64,000 bases of DNA from Shewanella sp. OPT22 (GCF_004168585.1 NZ_PGVH01000004.1:1-64000); one strand, 5' to 3'. Positions 38,084-47,465 are shown, numbered from the stretch's first letter. The notes: a model not told the origin generated them from the sequence alone. Translations and numbers: made by a program.

Positions 38084-39066
38084 AGTCACTCAATTGGGGT
38101 TTTTTAGGAACCAGCTTTATTTCCAGTGAAATGGCGAGTGCTGTTGCTAAAGAAGGGCGCAGCAAAATCATCGCTGCGGCTGGACGAAATGAAGAGCGCT
38201 TAATGGCTTTTGCTCAACAGCATCAAATCGAAAAGTCATACACCGACTTCGATGCGTTAATCAATGACCCAGATGTTGACATCGTATACATCGCATTACC
38301 AAACCAGCTTCATCATATCTATGTGGAAAAGGCAGCCAAGGCCGGTAAAGCTATTTTATGTGAAAAGTCATTGACGGTAACACTAGAGCAAACTGAGGTA
38401 GTTGAAAGAGCACTGGCTGAGAATCCGGTATTTTTTGCAGAAGGTTTGATGTATTTGCATCATCCAGTGATTAATAAGCTACTGGAATTACTCAAACAGG
38501 GTGTGATTGGAAACATTAAACAAGTTAATGCGAGCTATTGCGCTGCCATTAGCGAGTTTGTTAATCCCCAAGGTGGAGGCGCCATCTACAACCTTGGATG
38601 TTATCCAGCGTCGATCGCTTATCGTTGCATTGAAGCCGTAACGTCTCACTCAGTAAGTGATTACGCACTCGAAGCGGTTGGCCGGAAAGGTACAGACGGG
38701 AATATTTGTGAAACATCAGCAAGTTTGAATTTTGATGATTCGGTTCAAGTTCAGCTCCATTGCGCTGAAGATTATGGCATGAAATCCAGTTTACAAATTT
38801 TAGGTGAGAAAGGATATTTAGTGTTTGACAGTAACCCTTGGTTACCGCAAAAACAAAATTCTTTTCATTATGCTGAATACGAAGGACAGGAAACGGTAGT
38901 GAGCGTGGAAGCTGAGGGCGATGCTTTCTATTACCAAGTACAACAAGTGATTGATGCTGTTGAGCAAAACAAGTCTTCGTTAGCTCACCCACAGGCAACA
39001 CTGGCTGACTCCATTAAGATTATGGATTGGTTGGTCAAGTGGCATAAACATGCGCTGGCACACTGA
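38080..39066 (+). CDS. Gfo/Idh/MocA-family oxidoreductase
   Basis: 328-residue NAD(P)-dependent dehydrogenase. The N-terminal Rossmann fold begins NWGFLGTSFISSEMA, with the VDIVYIALPNQLHH and GKAILCEKSLTV (catalytic-lysine) motifs, then the C-terminal alpha/beta domain of the family. Members act on sugars, inositols and related compounds; the substrate here is unknown. It overlaps the ABM gene by 4 bases and forms a two-gene unit with it. Confidence 0.9.
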   Translation: MKSLNWGFLGTSFISSEMASAVAKEGRSKIIAAAGRNEERLMAFAQQHQIEKSYTDFDALINDPDVDIVYIALPNQLHHIYVEKAAKAGKAILCEKSLTVTLEQTEVVERALAENPVFFAEGLMYLHHPVINKLLELLKQGVIGNIKQVNASYCAAISEFVNPQGGGAIYNLGCYPASIAYRCIEAVTSHSVSDYALEAVGRKGTDGNICETSASLNFDDSVQVQLHCAEDYGMKSSLQILGEKGYLVFDSNPWLPQKQNSFHYAEYEGQETVVSVEAEGDAFYYQVQQVIDAVEQNKSSLAHPQATLADSIKIMDWLVKWHKHALAH

Positions 39067-39184
39067 AAGTTACAAAATTGTCATTGAATTAACAGAAACC
39101 ATTAAGTTAAACTCAGCCTGTTAAAATCAAAGAGCGAGTATTTTTATTACCCATTGGATAGAACCCTAGGTAATAAATCATAAA

Positions 39185-39484
39185 ATGATGCAGCAATTTA
39201 AACGAGTGCAGAAGTGGTTAGCGATGGGGCTCAGTGTCCTAGTCGTACTATTGTCTGTCGCTGCATCAGCTCATAGTGTCGAACATGTTAATCACGGATT
39301 AACAGAGCACTGTACACTTGCTTTTCATCAGCATCAGTTTGCTGGTGGTCTTGCCAATTCAACCCCAACACTGCCGATTCAAATTCAAAGTGTCATTATT
39401 AGTGAATTTGCCATCACAGTTTGTGAAGTCCCCTTTACGGCGTCTTATCGTAGTCGCGCACCTCCTCAGTTTTTATTGTCCTAA
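39185..39484 (+). CDS. Small His-rich exported protein, zinc-chaperone-like
   Basis: 99 residues with a long hydrophobic signal segment (about 11-30) and a His-containing region (HSVEHVNHGLTEHC...FHQHQF, about 30-52) that could bind zinc. It resembles the short proteins annotated as zinc chaperones that precede zinc ABC uptake operons in Vibrio- and Shewanella-like bacteria. It stands 249 bases before the outer-membrane zinc protein gene. An inverted repeat (39144-39151 with 39169-39176) lies just upstream. Confidence 0.65.
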   Translation: MMQQFKRVQKWLAMGLSVLVVLLSVAASAHSVEHVNHGLTEHCTLAFHQHQFAGGLANSTPTLPIQIQSVIISEFAITVCEVPFTASYRSRAPPQFLLS

Positions 39485-39677
39485 TCATCATTTATTAACG
39501 TTGAGATATCAGAGTCCGTTTATGTTTACGGTGCTCGTGTATTGATGTGACTATTTTGATTTTGTGTGGATTAATGATTAATCACGCAAAGTTAGACTTT
39601 CCTTTCTTATGTGCGCAAACAGAGAAAGCTGAGTCCGTGAACATCTGATATCTCCGACAACTAAAAAATAAAAATTA

Positions 39678-39716
39678 CTCGATGGCAACGCCTTCCCTGA
39701 GGATAGTGCCGTCGAG
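39678..39716 (+). promoter_or_regulatory. Leader hairpin before the zinc outer-membrane protein gene
   Basis: ctcgatggca (39678-39687) pairs with tgccgtcgag (39707-39716): 10 bp with one wobble and a 19-base loop. It ends 5 bases before the GGAG ribosome-binding site. As RNA it sits where it could control ribosome access. It is not a terminator, since no T-run follows. Confidence 0.45.
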
Positions 39717-39732
39717 ACTTTGGAGAATGAAA

Positions 39733-40944
39733 ATGAAAAAATTGGTTCCTACAACACTTGCTATGGTTATTGCTTCACTGGCTGGACACGCTCAAGCTCA
39801 AGATGCATCAAATTTAAATGTCAGTGCAGTTTTGAATGGTTACTATCAAAGTGCAGATAAGACGCTATCAGAAAAAGCGGAAGGCTTTGGCTTGGGCGAA
39901 ACGGAATTGGCATTCAGTGGTGCGATTGATGATGCATTTTATGGCAAGCTTACCAGTGTGATTGAATCGGCGGATGGCGAAACGAATTACGAGCTAGAAG
40001 AAGCATTTTTACAAACGCTATCTCTACCGTATGGTTTTTCGGTAAGAGCGGGTCGCTTTATGTCTGATATCGGTTACTTGAACAATCAGCATCTGCATAC
40101 AGACGCATTTGTTGATCGTCCTGCAGTATACCGTGCTTTCTTAGGTAGCCACTATTTCGATGATGGTATTCGTCTTGATTATGTTGCTCCAACAGATATT
40201 TATTGGGCTATGGGCATTGAAGCATTTAAAGGGCAAAAGTTACAAGCAGAAGCGTTGAATGGCGATGAAAAATCCGTTGGTGCTTACACGCTTTATTCTA
40301 AATTCGGAGGAGATATTGGTGAAAGTAGTTCGTGGCAGCTTGGTTTAAGCTATTTGCGCAATGAAAACGGCCAAGCTTTTGTTGCAGAGCATCATCATGA
40401 AGATGAGGGCGATCATGATGAACATGAGCACGAAGAAGCGCATGGTGATGTGCATGACGAACATGATCATGGCGATGAAGGGCATAACCATGGTGCATCG
40501 TTTACAGGTAAAAATTTATTTGGTGCAGATTTTGTGTATAAATGGGCACCACAGGGTAATTACAAATATCAACATCTGACTTTGAGCGGTGAATATTTCC
40601 GTTTAACAGACACCTTCTTAGCGGATGAGATAGAACATCAGCCAGAATTTGATAAAGATCATCAAGGTTGGTATGTCAGTGGTGTTTACCAGTTCTCACC
40701 AAAATGGTCGACGGGTGTGCGCTATGGCCGTATTGATACGTATAACCTTCATGAAGAAGAGTTAGAAAGAGCGAGTTTGAAAGAAACTGAATTGCAACTT
40801 TCATATCATCACAGTCATTTCTCTGTGATTCGTCTGCAATACACCCATCAAGATGGTACTGAAATGTTCTTACCTACGGATGAAAATAGCATTACTTTGC
40901 AATTTATCATGACACTAGGAGCTCACAGTGCGCATCAGTTCTAG
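39733..40944 (+). CDS. Outer-membrane zinc-uptake porin-like protein
   Basis: About 404 residues with a signal peptide (MKKLVPTTLAMVIASLAGHAQA). It is rich in alternating beta strands and ends with Phe, as outer-membrane barrels do. A long His/Asp/Glu-rich loop (about 219-256, with repeats such as HDEHEHEE and HDEHDHGDEGHNHG) is a clear metal-binding stretch. The ATG at 39733 follows GGAG; the ATG at 39682 would add residues before the signal peptide. Its stop region overlaps the binding-protein gene by 17 bases. The role in zinc passage is inferred from context. Confidence 0.8.
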   Translation: MKKLVPTTLAMVIASLAGHAQAQDASNLNVSAVLNGYYQSADKTLSEKAEGFGLGETELAFSGAIDDAFYGKLTSVIESADGETNYELEEAFLQTLSLPYGFSVRAGRFMSDIGYLNNQHLHTDAFVDRPAVYRAFLGSHYFDDGIRLDYVAPTDIYWAMGIEAFKGQKLQAEALNGDEKSVGAYTLYSKFGGDIGESSSWQLGLSYLRNENGQAFVAEHHHEDEGDHDEHEHEEAHGDVHDEHDHGDEGHNHGASFTGKNLFGADFVYKWAPQGNYKYQHLTLSGEYFRLTDTFLADEIEHQPEFDKDHQGWYVSGVYQFSPKWSTGVRYGRIDTYNLHEEELERASLKETELQLSYHHSHFSVIRLQYTHQDGTEMFLPTDENSITLQFIMTLGAHSAHQF

Positions 40945-41830
40945 GTTACTCTTGGCTACAGCCCTATTTGGGCTGAGTCAAATGGCTCATGCAGCGCTGA
41001 ACGTGTTTGCATGTGAGCCGGAATACGCCGCTTTGGTTAAAGATATAGCACCTGAAGCGAATGTGTATCAGGCGACAACGGCAATGCAAGATCCACATAT
41101 GATTCAGGCGAGACCAAGTTTGATCGCCAAAATGCGCCGCGCAGACCTTGTTGTTTGTGCGGGGGCTGACTTGGAGATCGGTTGGTTGCCGATGTTGCAA
41201 TTGAAAGCGGCCAACCCAAAAGTTCGCGATCATCAAACAGGGTTGTTTTTTGCGGCTGAGCATACCAATACGTTGGATAAGTTAGATAAAGTGGATCGCA
41301 GTATGGGTGACGTTCATGCTTTAGGTAATCCGCATTTACATTTCTCTCCTCAGCGTATGCTGGAGATTGCAGATGCTTTAACGGCGCGTTTGATTCAGTT
41401 GGATGCTGATCATGGAGCTCAGTATCAAGCAAATTTTGATGCATTTAAAGTCAAATGGAATCAAGCTGAAGTTAAGTGGAAAAAGCGGGCTTTACCATTA
41501 AATGGCAAAAGCGTGATCGCTTATCACAGTAGCTTTCGTTATCTATTTGATTGGTTAGGCATCAAGCAGGTGGGTGACTTAGAGCCAAAGCCGGGTTTAC
41601 CACCAACCACAAGTCATTTAGCGAGCTTATTGAAAGTGGCTGAGCAAGATCATGTCGGTGCTATCGTGGTGTCATCTTATCAAGATCCAAGAGGTGGGGA
41701 ATGGTTGGGTAAAAAAGCCAATATCCCAGTGTTGGTATTGCCTATGACGATTGGTGGTGACAAACAAAGCAAAGACTTGTTCTCACTCTATGATTCGGTT
41801 ATCGCTAAGTTGTTAAAGGTGATGCACTGA
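40928..41830 (+). CDS. Zinc/manganese ABC transporter substrate-binding protein
   Basis: 300 residues, GTG start at 40928 preceded by GGAG, with a signal peptide (MRISSRLLLATALFGLSQMAHA). Metal-ligand positions of the cluster A-I family are present: DPHMIQ, NPHLHFSP, YHSSFRYLFDWLG and a C-terminal Asp in SSYQDPRGG. It lacks the His-rich loop of classical ZnuA; that function may be taken by the outer-membrane partner. It overlaps both neighbours (17 bases upstream, 1 base downstream), so the three genes are tightly coupled. Confidence 0.88.
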   Translation: MRISSRLLLATALFGLSQMAHAALNVFACEPEYAALVKDIAPEANVYQATTAMQDPHMIQARPSLIAKMRRADLVVCAGADLEIGWLPMLQLKAANPKVRDHQTGLFFAAEHTNTLDKLDKVDRSMGDVHALGNPHLHFSPQRMLEIADALTARLIQLDADHGAQYQANFDAFKVKWNQAEVKWKKRALPLNGKSVIAYHSSFRYLFDWLGIKQVGDLEPKPGLPPTTSHLASLLKVAEQDHVGAIVVSSYQDPRGGEWLGKKANIPVLVLPMTIGGDKQSKDLFSLYDSVIAKLLKVMH

Positions 41831-42600
41831 TGTTTGACCTTCTTGACATTATTCTGCCTGCCTTCGTGGCAGGATTATTGGTGCTATCTACACACGTAGT
41901 GCTTGGCCGCCAAGTGCTTAAACGTGGGATCATCTTTATTGATTTGGCGATTGCACAAATTGCAGCGCTGGGTGCGATTGTGGCTAAAACGCACCATGAT
42001 TTTGAAGCTCTGCCGCTCATGCAATTTGTCATGCCAGCAGTGTTTGCACTTTTGGGGGCCGCATTAATTGCATGGCTCTCGAAAAAAGCACCGAAAGAGT
42101 TAGAAGCGCTAATTGGTTGTTTGTATGTGGTATCTGCAGTAGCAGCGTTACTGCTGCTCGCCAATGATCCACATGGCGCTGAGCTTTTAAAACAGATTAT
42201 GTCAGGTCAAATCTTGTGGGTTGATTGGTCTCAACTCATTGGGCCCGCAATCATCTATATCATGCTGCTGATGTTATTGGTGTTCAGCCCAAACCTTCTC
42301 AATGGACGAGCGTTTTATTTTATCTTTGCGATTGTCATTACCTTTTCGGTAGAGCTCGTTGGCGTGTACTTAGTATTTAGTACACTTATTATGCCGGCTT
42401 TAGCATCGCAACCGTTTAAAGGTAAAAAAGGCGTCGCCATAGCGTTGGGTATTGGTCTTTTAGGCTATGTGGTTGGGCTACTGGTTTCTGTGACCATGGA
42501 CTATCCAAGCGGCGCCTCTATCGTCATGTGTTTGGCTGGATTTTCGTTAATTTCTCGTGTTGGGTATGCCTTTAAAACAAAAGGTATTATTAATTACTAA
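41830..42600 (+). CDS. Zinc/manganese ABC transporter permease
   Basis: 256 residues with eight or so hydrophobic helices of the ABC-3 family (ZnuB/MntB type). The ORF begins at the A of the overlapping TGATG of the binding-protein stop. The segment between the middle helices (about 88-115, SKKAPKELEALIGCLYVVS) is the usual cytoplasmic coupling loop. No ATPase gene follows; the next gene starts 140 bases on and encodes a lipoprotein. The ATP-binding subunit must be encoded elsewhere, or the complex shares ZnuC. Confidence 0.88.
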   Translation: MFDLLDIILPAFVAGLLVLSTHVVLGRQVLKRGIIFIDLAIAQIAALGAIVAKTHHDFEALPLMQFVMPAVFALLGAALIAWLSKKAPKELEALIGCLYVVSAVAALLLLANDPHGAELLKQIMSGQILWVDWSQLIGPAIIYIMLLMLLVFSPNLLNGRAFYFIFAIVITFSVELVGVYLVFSTLIMPALASQPFKGKKGVAIALGIGLLGYVVGLLVSVTMDYPSGASIVMCLAGFSLISRVGYAFKTKGIINY

Positions 42601-42609
42601 CCGTCATTG

Positions 42610-42634
42610 ATGTACGTCCGTCATGGGCGTACAT
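42610..42634 (+). terminator. Possible weak terminator after the zinc operon
   Basis: atgtacgtcc (42610-42619) pairs with gggcgtacat (42625-42634), one wobble, 5-base loop. The tail is TATCTCTCG, not a T-run, so it may be an RNA-end hairpin or a poor terminator. Confidence 0.35.
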
Positions 42635-42740
42635 TATCTCTCGTTACATCTGCAATTCTTACAAGCAAACCTTGTAAATCAAAGGGTCACTTCGATAGGG
42701 ATATTTGTGATTCATCCATAACTTGTTATGCGAGAGAATT

Positions 42741-44213
42741 ATGAATCAACATAAAAGAAAACTAATTACACTCAGCCAGTTAATGTGTGCGGTTGCTATT
42801 GCTTCGGCATTAACGGCATGCGGCTCAAGCCATAAACACAAGTCGAATAAACCGATGCCACTTATTTCGGGTTACCTCTACACCACGACCAATGGTAACG
42901 GTGACGAAAATGGCAACGGTATGAATAAAGTGATGCGGCTTACTCGCTATGCTGACGGTACGGTAGGCAATGAAGTTGTCTACGATACTAAGGCAAAAGG
43001 TGCAGCTGATGTATCTACTGGCGGTGATGCTCATGGTGACTTTGACAGTCAGGGCGCCATTCAGATTATTGGGGACTACTTATTGAACGTGGATGCAGGA
43101 AGCGATCATTATATTTCTGTATTCAAAATCGATAAGAGTAATGGTGATTTAACCTGGCTAGAAAACATCGATTCAGGTGGTGAACGCCCTGTCAGTATTA
43201 CATACACCAAGAAACCAAACAGTGATGATCAATATTGGGTGGTGGTCGGTAATCAATGGAATAATCCTAATGTACAAAAAGACGGTACTGATATAGAGCG
43301 CTATCCAAGCAATGACTTCTTTATTGATTCGAATGGAGACAAAGTTGATTTAACGGCTTCAGATCCATCTGATACTCATCGTAATATCAGTTTGTTTAAT
43401 TTCGATAGTTCCAATGGCAGTCTAGCGGCTGTTGGTTCGACACCTTTAGCAACTTATGACAGAGCAAACGGTGGCCCAACAACGGTAACGTTTAGTGCTG
43501 ATGGTACTAAGTTAGCGGTTTCAACTTGGGGTATTGCTCATTTCAATACGGATAATCCTAGCACTGATGAACAACACCCTAGTCGTGTTTATGTCTATGA
43601 TTTTGATAATTCAAATGGAAACATTAATTCTCAGCTTCCTGATTATTTTGAAAAAACAGGCATTGCAGGCACGATTGGAATCAATTGGGCATTAAACAGT
43701 AATACGACCTTGCATGCCAGTAATTTCAATTTAACGAGTGAGTTAATAGGACATGGCTTGACGGTGTTGAATGATGATGGAAATCAACAAGTGGGTCATA
43801 CCGGTGTGTCCTTAACCGCTCATTATAATACCGGCGCAGAAAACACCAGAGATGAAGCTTGCTGGACCGTACTCAGCCCTGATGGAAAACGACTTTATAT
43901 ATCGAGTTTCGGTGCCAACGTGATTACACCATTTACATTGAATGCTAATGGAACCGTTGCTAAAACCTTGAGCTATGCTTCACGCAGTGAAGGCACACCA
44001 GCTGGGGATACTAAAGATATGTATATTACACCTGATAATAAATATCTTTATGTGTTAGGCGCCTTCCAAACCTTTACGTTAAATCGATTTAACATCAAAG
44101 ATGATGGAACACTGTCGTATATCGATCAACATGTCTATAAAGAAACTAAAGACGATGTCGGTAAAGCTGGCGCTCATAATTTCTTAGGGTTAGCGGGTTT
44201 CAGTGTGGGATAA
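42741..44213 (+). CDS. Beta-propeller lipoprotein
   Basis: 490 residues with lipobox LTAC (Cys near 27 of the ATG 42741 start, preceded by GAGAG). A His/Lys-rich stretch follows (SSHKHKSNK), then repeated strands with Asp/Asn/Gly-rich turns such as FSADGTKLAVST, LSPDGKRLYISS and ITPDNKYLYVLG. This is the pattern of seven-bladed 6-phosphogluconolactonase/YVTN-type propellers. No catalytic residues are recognised. It is followed by a strong terminator. Confidence 0.8.
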   Translation: MNQHKRKLITLSQLMCAVAIASALTACGSSHKHKSNKPMPLISGYLYTTTNGNGDENGNGMNKVMRLTRYADGTVGNEVVYDTKAKGAADVSTGGDAHGDFDSQGAIQIIGDYLLNVDAGSDHYISVFKIDKSNGDLTWLENIDSGGERPVSITYTKKPNSDDQYWVVVGNQWNNPNVQKDGTDIERYPSNDFFIDSNGDKVDLTASDPSDTHRNISLFNFDSSNGSLAAVGSTPLATYDRANGGPTTVTFSADGTKLAVSTWGIAHFNTDNPSTDEQHPSRVYVYDFDNSNGNINSQLPDYFEKTGIAGTIGINWALNSNTTLHASNFNLTSELIGHGLTVLNDDGNQQVGHTGVSLTAHYNTGAENTRDEACWTVLSPDGKRLYISSFGANVITPFTLNANGTVAKTLSYASRSEGTPAGDTKDMYITPDNKYLYVLGAFQTFTLNRFNIKDDGTLSYIDQHVYKETKDDVGKAGAHNFLGLAGFSVG

Positions 44214-44232
44214 CTTCCATTGAAACTGATGT

Positions 44233-44265
44233 AAAGCCAATGCCATACGCATTGGCTTTTTTTGT
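44233..44265 (+). terminator. Intrinsic terminator after the propeller lipoprotein
   Basis: aaagccaatgc (44233-44243) pairs perfectly with gcattggcttt (44249-44259) and is followed by a seven-T run. Confidence 0.9.
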
Positions 44266-44371
44266 TTTAGATCATGTTTCCGTTAATCGGAAAAAAATCT
44301 TTGAATAAATTTATGGAGACTCCCTTTCTAACTCACTAAGCTTAAGTAATCATCAAAGACAAGGCAAAGGT

Positions 44372-44875
44372 ATGCTAAAAGTTATCCTATCTCTGTGTTT
44401 ATTGTTAACACCCATGTTAGCAACGGCTCAACAGAGTTTAAGTGTTGGGGATAAAGCGCCAAACTTCACTATTAAGCGGCTTAATGGTACTCAATTTCAC
44501 CTTGCGGATTATCAAGGTAAAAAGCCAGTGTATTTGATCTTTTGGAATACCTGGTGCGGCTACTGTATTCAGAAAGTGCCAACGATAAACGAGCTTGCAA
44601 GAACGTATGGACAAGAGCTAGAAATATTAGCTATCAATACCTCTTGGAGCGACGACAAAGAGTTAATTCGTGCGTTCCAGCAGCAGCATCAGACTGATTA
44701 CCCCATGGCCTTTGATGATAATGCGACGATCACCGATTTATTTGATGTCTGGGGTTCGCCGACCGAGTTCATCATCGACATCAATGGCAGGATACAACAT
44801 AGAGACAAAGTACCGCAGATTTCTGCTAAGACATTAGATGCCTGGACAAAGCCATGTTTGCCGGAGGTGTGCTAA
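44372..44875 (+). CDS. TlpA-like periplasmic thioredoxin
   Basis: 167 residues with a signal peptide (MLKVILSLCLLLTPMLATA). The AhpC/TSA-Redoxin core begins GDKAPNFTIKRLNG, the active site is W61-C62-G-Y-C65, and a cis-Pro region follows (WGSPTEFIID). Such proteins reduce disulfides or mature redox partners in the periplasm. The stop overlaps the ATG of the Tat-exported subunit by one base, so it is co-translated with the oxidoreductase pair and may serve its maturation. Confidence 0.88.
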   Translation: MLKVILSLCLLLTPMLATAQQSLSVGDKAPNFTIKRLNGTQFHLADYQGKKPVYLIFWNTWCGYCIQKVPTINELARTYGQELEILAINTSWSDDKELIRAFQQQHQTDYPMAFDDNATITDLFDVWGSPTEFIIDINGRIQHRDKVPQISAKTLDAWTKPCLPEVC

Positions 44876-45519
44876 TGATAAAATCGATATTTCAAACACA
44901 CCGTGCCCCGAGATTCGCAAAAGGACTTTCTCGACGAGCATTTTTAAAGGGGACTACCGCACTAGCTGTCATCGCAGGGGCAGGTCTAACTAGGCCTTCA
45001 TTGGGTGCAGAGCAGTCTTTTGAAGGCGATGTTGTTGAGCCATTATCACCCGCTTTTTTACCCCAAGCCGCTGAATTTAATCCTTTACAAACAAAACTGC
45101 TTAAACAGGTACAACTGCATTTATTTCCCGATGATGGTGATGGTCCTTCTGCGCATGATCTGAATGCATTTGGTTATTTACAATGGGCGCTCAATGATCC
45201 AGATAATCAAGAAGACGGTGACAGAGCATTTCTAATCAAAGGGACGATTTGGCTAGATGAGTCCGCTAACAAACATTTTGATAAACCATTTCTAGAAATG
45301 AGTGTTGCGGAACAAGGCAAATTACTCCACAGAATCAATGGCAGTCAATCCGGCGAGAATTGGTTATCACTATTATTGTATTACTTACTTGAAGCCGTCA
45401 CGTTAGATCCACTCTACGGCGGTAATACGAAGGGAGCAGGCTGGAAGTGGCTACAGCATCAAGCTGGCTTCCCTAGGCCGAATTCGCAAACCCATTATCG
45501 AGTATTTGAGGAAGCGTAA
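44875..45519 (+). CDS. Tat-exported small subunit of a GMC dehydrogenase
   Basis: 214 residues from ATG 44875, with GGAGG 8 bases before it. The Tat signal SRRAFLKG (19-26) is followed by a hydrophobic stretch (TALAVIAGAGL). The mature part resembles the gluconate 2-dehydrogenase subunit 3 family, small helical partners that carry the FAD subunit through Tat. The next gene, the GMC oxidoreductase, begins 2 bases after the stop. No cytochrome c subunit is encoded nearby. Confidence 0.82.
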   Translation: MIKSIFQTHRAPRFAKGLSRRAFLKGTTALAVIAGAGLTRPSLGAEQSFEGDVVEPLSPAFLPQAAEFNPLQTKLLKQVQLHLFPDDGDGPSAHDLNAFGYLQWALNDPDNQEDGDRAFLIKGTIWLDESANKHFDKPFLEMSVAEQGKLLHRINGSQSGENWLSLLLYYLLEAVTLDPLYGGNTKGAGWKWLQHQAGFPRPNSQTHYRVFEEA

Positions 45520-45521
45520 GC

Positions 45522-47222
45522 GTGAGAAAAACAATAACAAAAGCAATGCGAGCGGAACCTGATTTCGATGTGTGTATCATTGGTAGTGGTGCCGGTGCAG
45601 GACCAATCGCTTATGAACTGGTGAATGCTGGGTTCAAGGTCTGCATGTTGGAAAAAGGTCAATGGTACGACGAACAACATTTTAAAAAAGATGAACAATT
45701 AGGTCGACACAGGATATTTAAGTCACAACACGATAAAGAGCGACACGTCATAGAAGAACCGGATGGTGAGGGTGGTTGGAGCCGCGATACGACGAGTCAA
45801 TTCTGGGGAGGAAATGTTGTCGGTGGCGCCAGCAATTTTATGAGCGCTTACTTTCATCGTTTAAAACCAAATGATTTTAAATTGTTGTCTTCCTACGGTG
45901 CCATCAAAGGCGCAAATATTGTGGATTGGCCGATAAGCTATGAAGAGCTTGAACCCTATTACGATAAAGTCGAGCGTGTCATTGGTGTTTCAGGCAAGGT
46001 GCAGCCTCACAAATTTTTAGAGCCAAGAAGCCGGTCTGATTACCCGATGCCACCCACCGCTGAACACCCTGTATCAAAGTACTTTGATAATGCGTGCAAA
46101 GAGCTTGGATTTACACCGCTGCCAATGGCCAGAGGAATTCTATCGCAACCTAAAGGTGAACGACGTAGTTGTGAGTACTCTGGATACTGTGGCAGCTATG
46201 GGTGTAATTCAGGTGCTAAAGCCAGCTCAAGAGCTTCACTCATCGATAGAATAAAACATAAATCCAACTTTACTATGCTTACGGGGGCCAAAGCCTATCG
46301 TATTCAGACGGATGATAATGGTCAGGCAACGACTATTGATTACTTTGTTTCAGAAACTAAATCTCAATCATTAACGGCGAAGAAATTTGTTGTAGCTTGC
46401 TATTCAATCGAGAGTACTCGATTGCTGTTGACCAGTGTTGGCACCAAACACCCTCGTGGCATAGGAAACAGCCATGATCAAGTTGGAAAGAATTTGCATT
46501 GCTGTGCGGGCGGCACTGGCCACGGAATTTTTGACTTAACAAAATTAGCGAACAATAAAGCCAATGCCCTCAAGGTTAGAGGACCGTTCTTCAATCGTTT
46601 CTTGCAGGACTGGTATGAAATTGAAGATAAATCACTGAGTGACAAGCCTTTGAAAGGAGGGACGTTGGATTTTGTGTTTGACCCACCGTCACCCACTGCA
46701 GAGATCAGTGATTTGAAATGGCAATCCAATGGTGAACTACTCTGGGGGACGCCACTCAAACAAAAAATCAAAGCGCATTTCACACAATCGAAAGATTTCA
46801 AGTTTGAAGTGTTTTGTGATTGGTTAACTCATGATGATTGCTTTGTAAGCCTAGATGATAGCGAAAAAGACGTATGGGGTGTTCCAGTCGCAAAAGTTAG
46901 AGCCGGATTCCATCCGCATGATATTAAAGTCGCCCAGTATCTCGTAGACAAAGGTGTTGAAGTGATGAAAGCGATGGGCGCTGATGAAGCATATGGCAAT
47001 GTTTTTACTCAACCAACCTCTAATCTCGTCGCTGGTGGCTGTCGATTCGGTAATGATCCTAAAACGTCGGTGTTAAATGCCAATTGCCAAGTGCACGATT
47101 GCGACAATGTCTACGTCACAGATGGAAGCTTCATGCCAAATGGCGGCAGTATCACTCCCACAATGACCATTTATGCTAATGCTTTTAGAGTAGCCGAAAA
47201 GATTAGATCTCATCTACAGTAA
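45522..47222 (+). CDS. GMC-family oxidoreductase (FAD)
   Basis: 566 residues, GTG start at 45522. The FAD dinucleotide motif is GSGAGAG (21-27), with EKG ending the second strand (44-46). The C-terminal GMC region reads GGCRFGNDP...VTDGSFMPNGGSITPTMTI. A WGGNVVGGASNFM segment and many cysteines (including CEYSGYCGSYGC near 212-223) are notable; the latter may bind a metal or Fe-S cluster. It has no signal of its own and presumably leaves the cell with the Tat subunit. Likely a periplasmic sugar/alcohol dehydrogenase; the substrate is not visible. Confidence 0.85.
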   Translation: MRKTITKAMRAEPDFDVCIIGSGAGAGPIAYELVNAGFKVCMLEKGQWYDEQHFKKDEQLGRHRIFKSQHDKERHVIEEPDGEGGWSRDTTSQFWGGNVVGGASNFMSAYFHRLKPNDFKLLSSYGAIKGANIVDWPISYEELEPYYDKVERVIGVSGKVQPHKFLEPRSRSDYPMPPTAEHPVSKYFDNACKELGFTPLPMARGILSQPKGERRSCEYSGYCGSYGCNSGAKASSRASLIDRIKHKSNFTMLTGAKAYRIQTDDNGQATTIDYFVSETKSQSLTAKKFVVACYSIESTRLLLTSVGTKHPRGIGNSHDQVGKNLHCCAGGTGHGIFDLTKLANNKANALKVRGPFFNRFLQDWYEIEDKSLSDKPLKGGTLDFVFDPPSPTAEISDLKWQSNGELLWGTPLKQKIKAHFTQSKDFKFEVFCDWLTHDDCFVSLDDSEKDVWGVPVAKVRAGFHPHDIKVAQYLVDKGVEVMKAMGADEAYGNVFTQPTSNLVAGGCRFGNDPKTSVLNANCQVHDCDNVYVTDGSFMPNGGSITPTMTIYANAFRVAEKIRSHLQ

Positions 47223-47465
47223 ACCACAGTTAATGCTGGAACCTATTGCTGAGTGCTGGGTTCTAGCTACTTTTTCGATAAAACAAAGTATTAAGTTATT
47301 GTCACAGAGGATTGTTTTAGAGTATTTGCTTGAATATGATAGTAAATACCTATTTAAGTGGTAGGTGTCGACACACGGTGCAATCTGTGAAGTGAAATGT
47401 ACGTTAACAACGATTAAAACTAACGGATTGGGCAAAAAGCAAAAATTATAACGGAGAATACTTAA

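Noticed and set aside
40298-40498. Minus-strand His-rich frame over the zinc outer-membrane gene
   Set aside because: It is the complement of the His/Asp-rich loop (CAT/ATG repeats read as His/Met on both strands), so the His-richness is an artefact.
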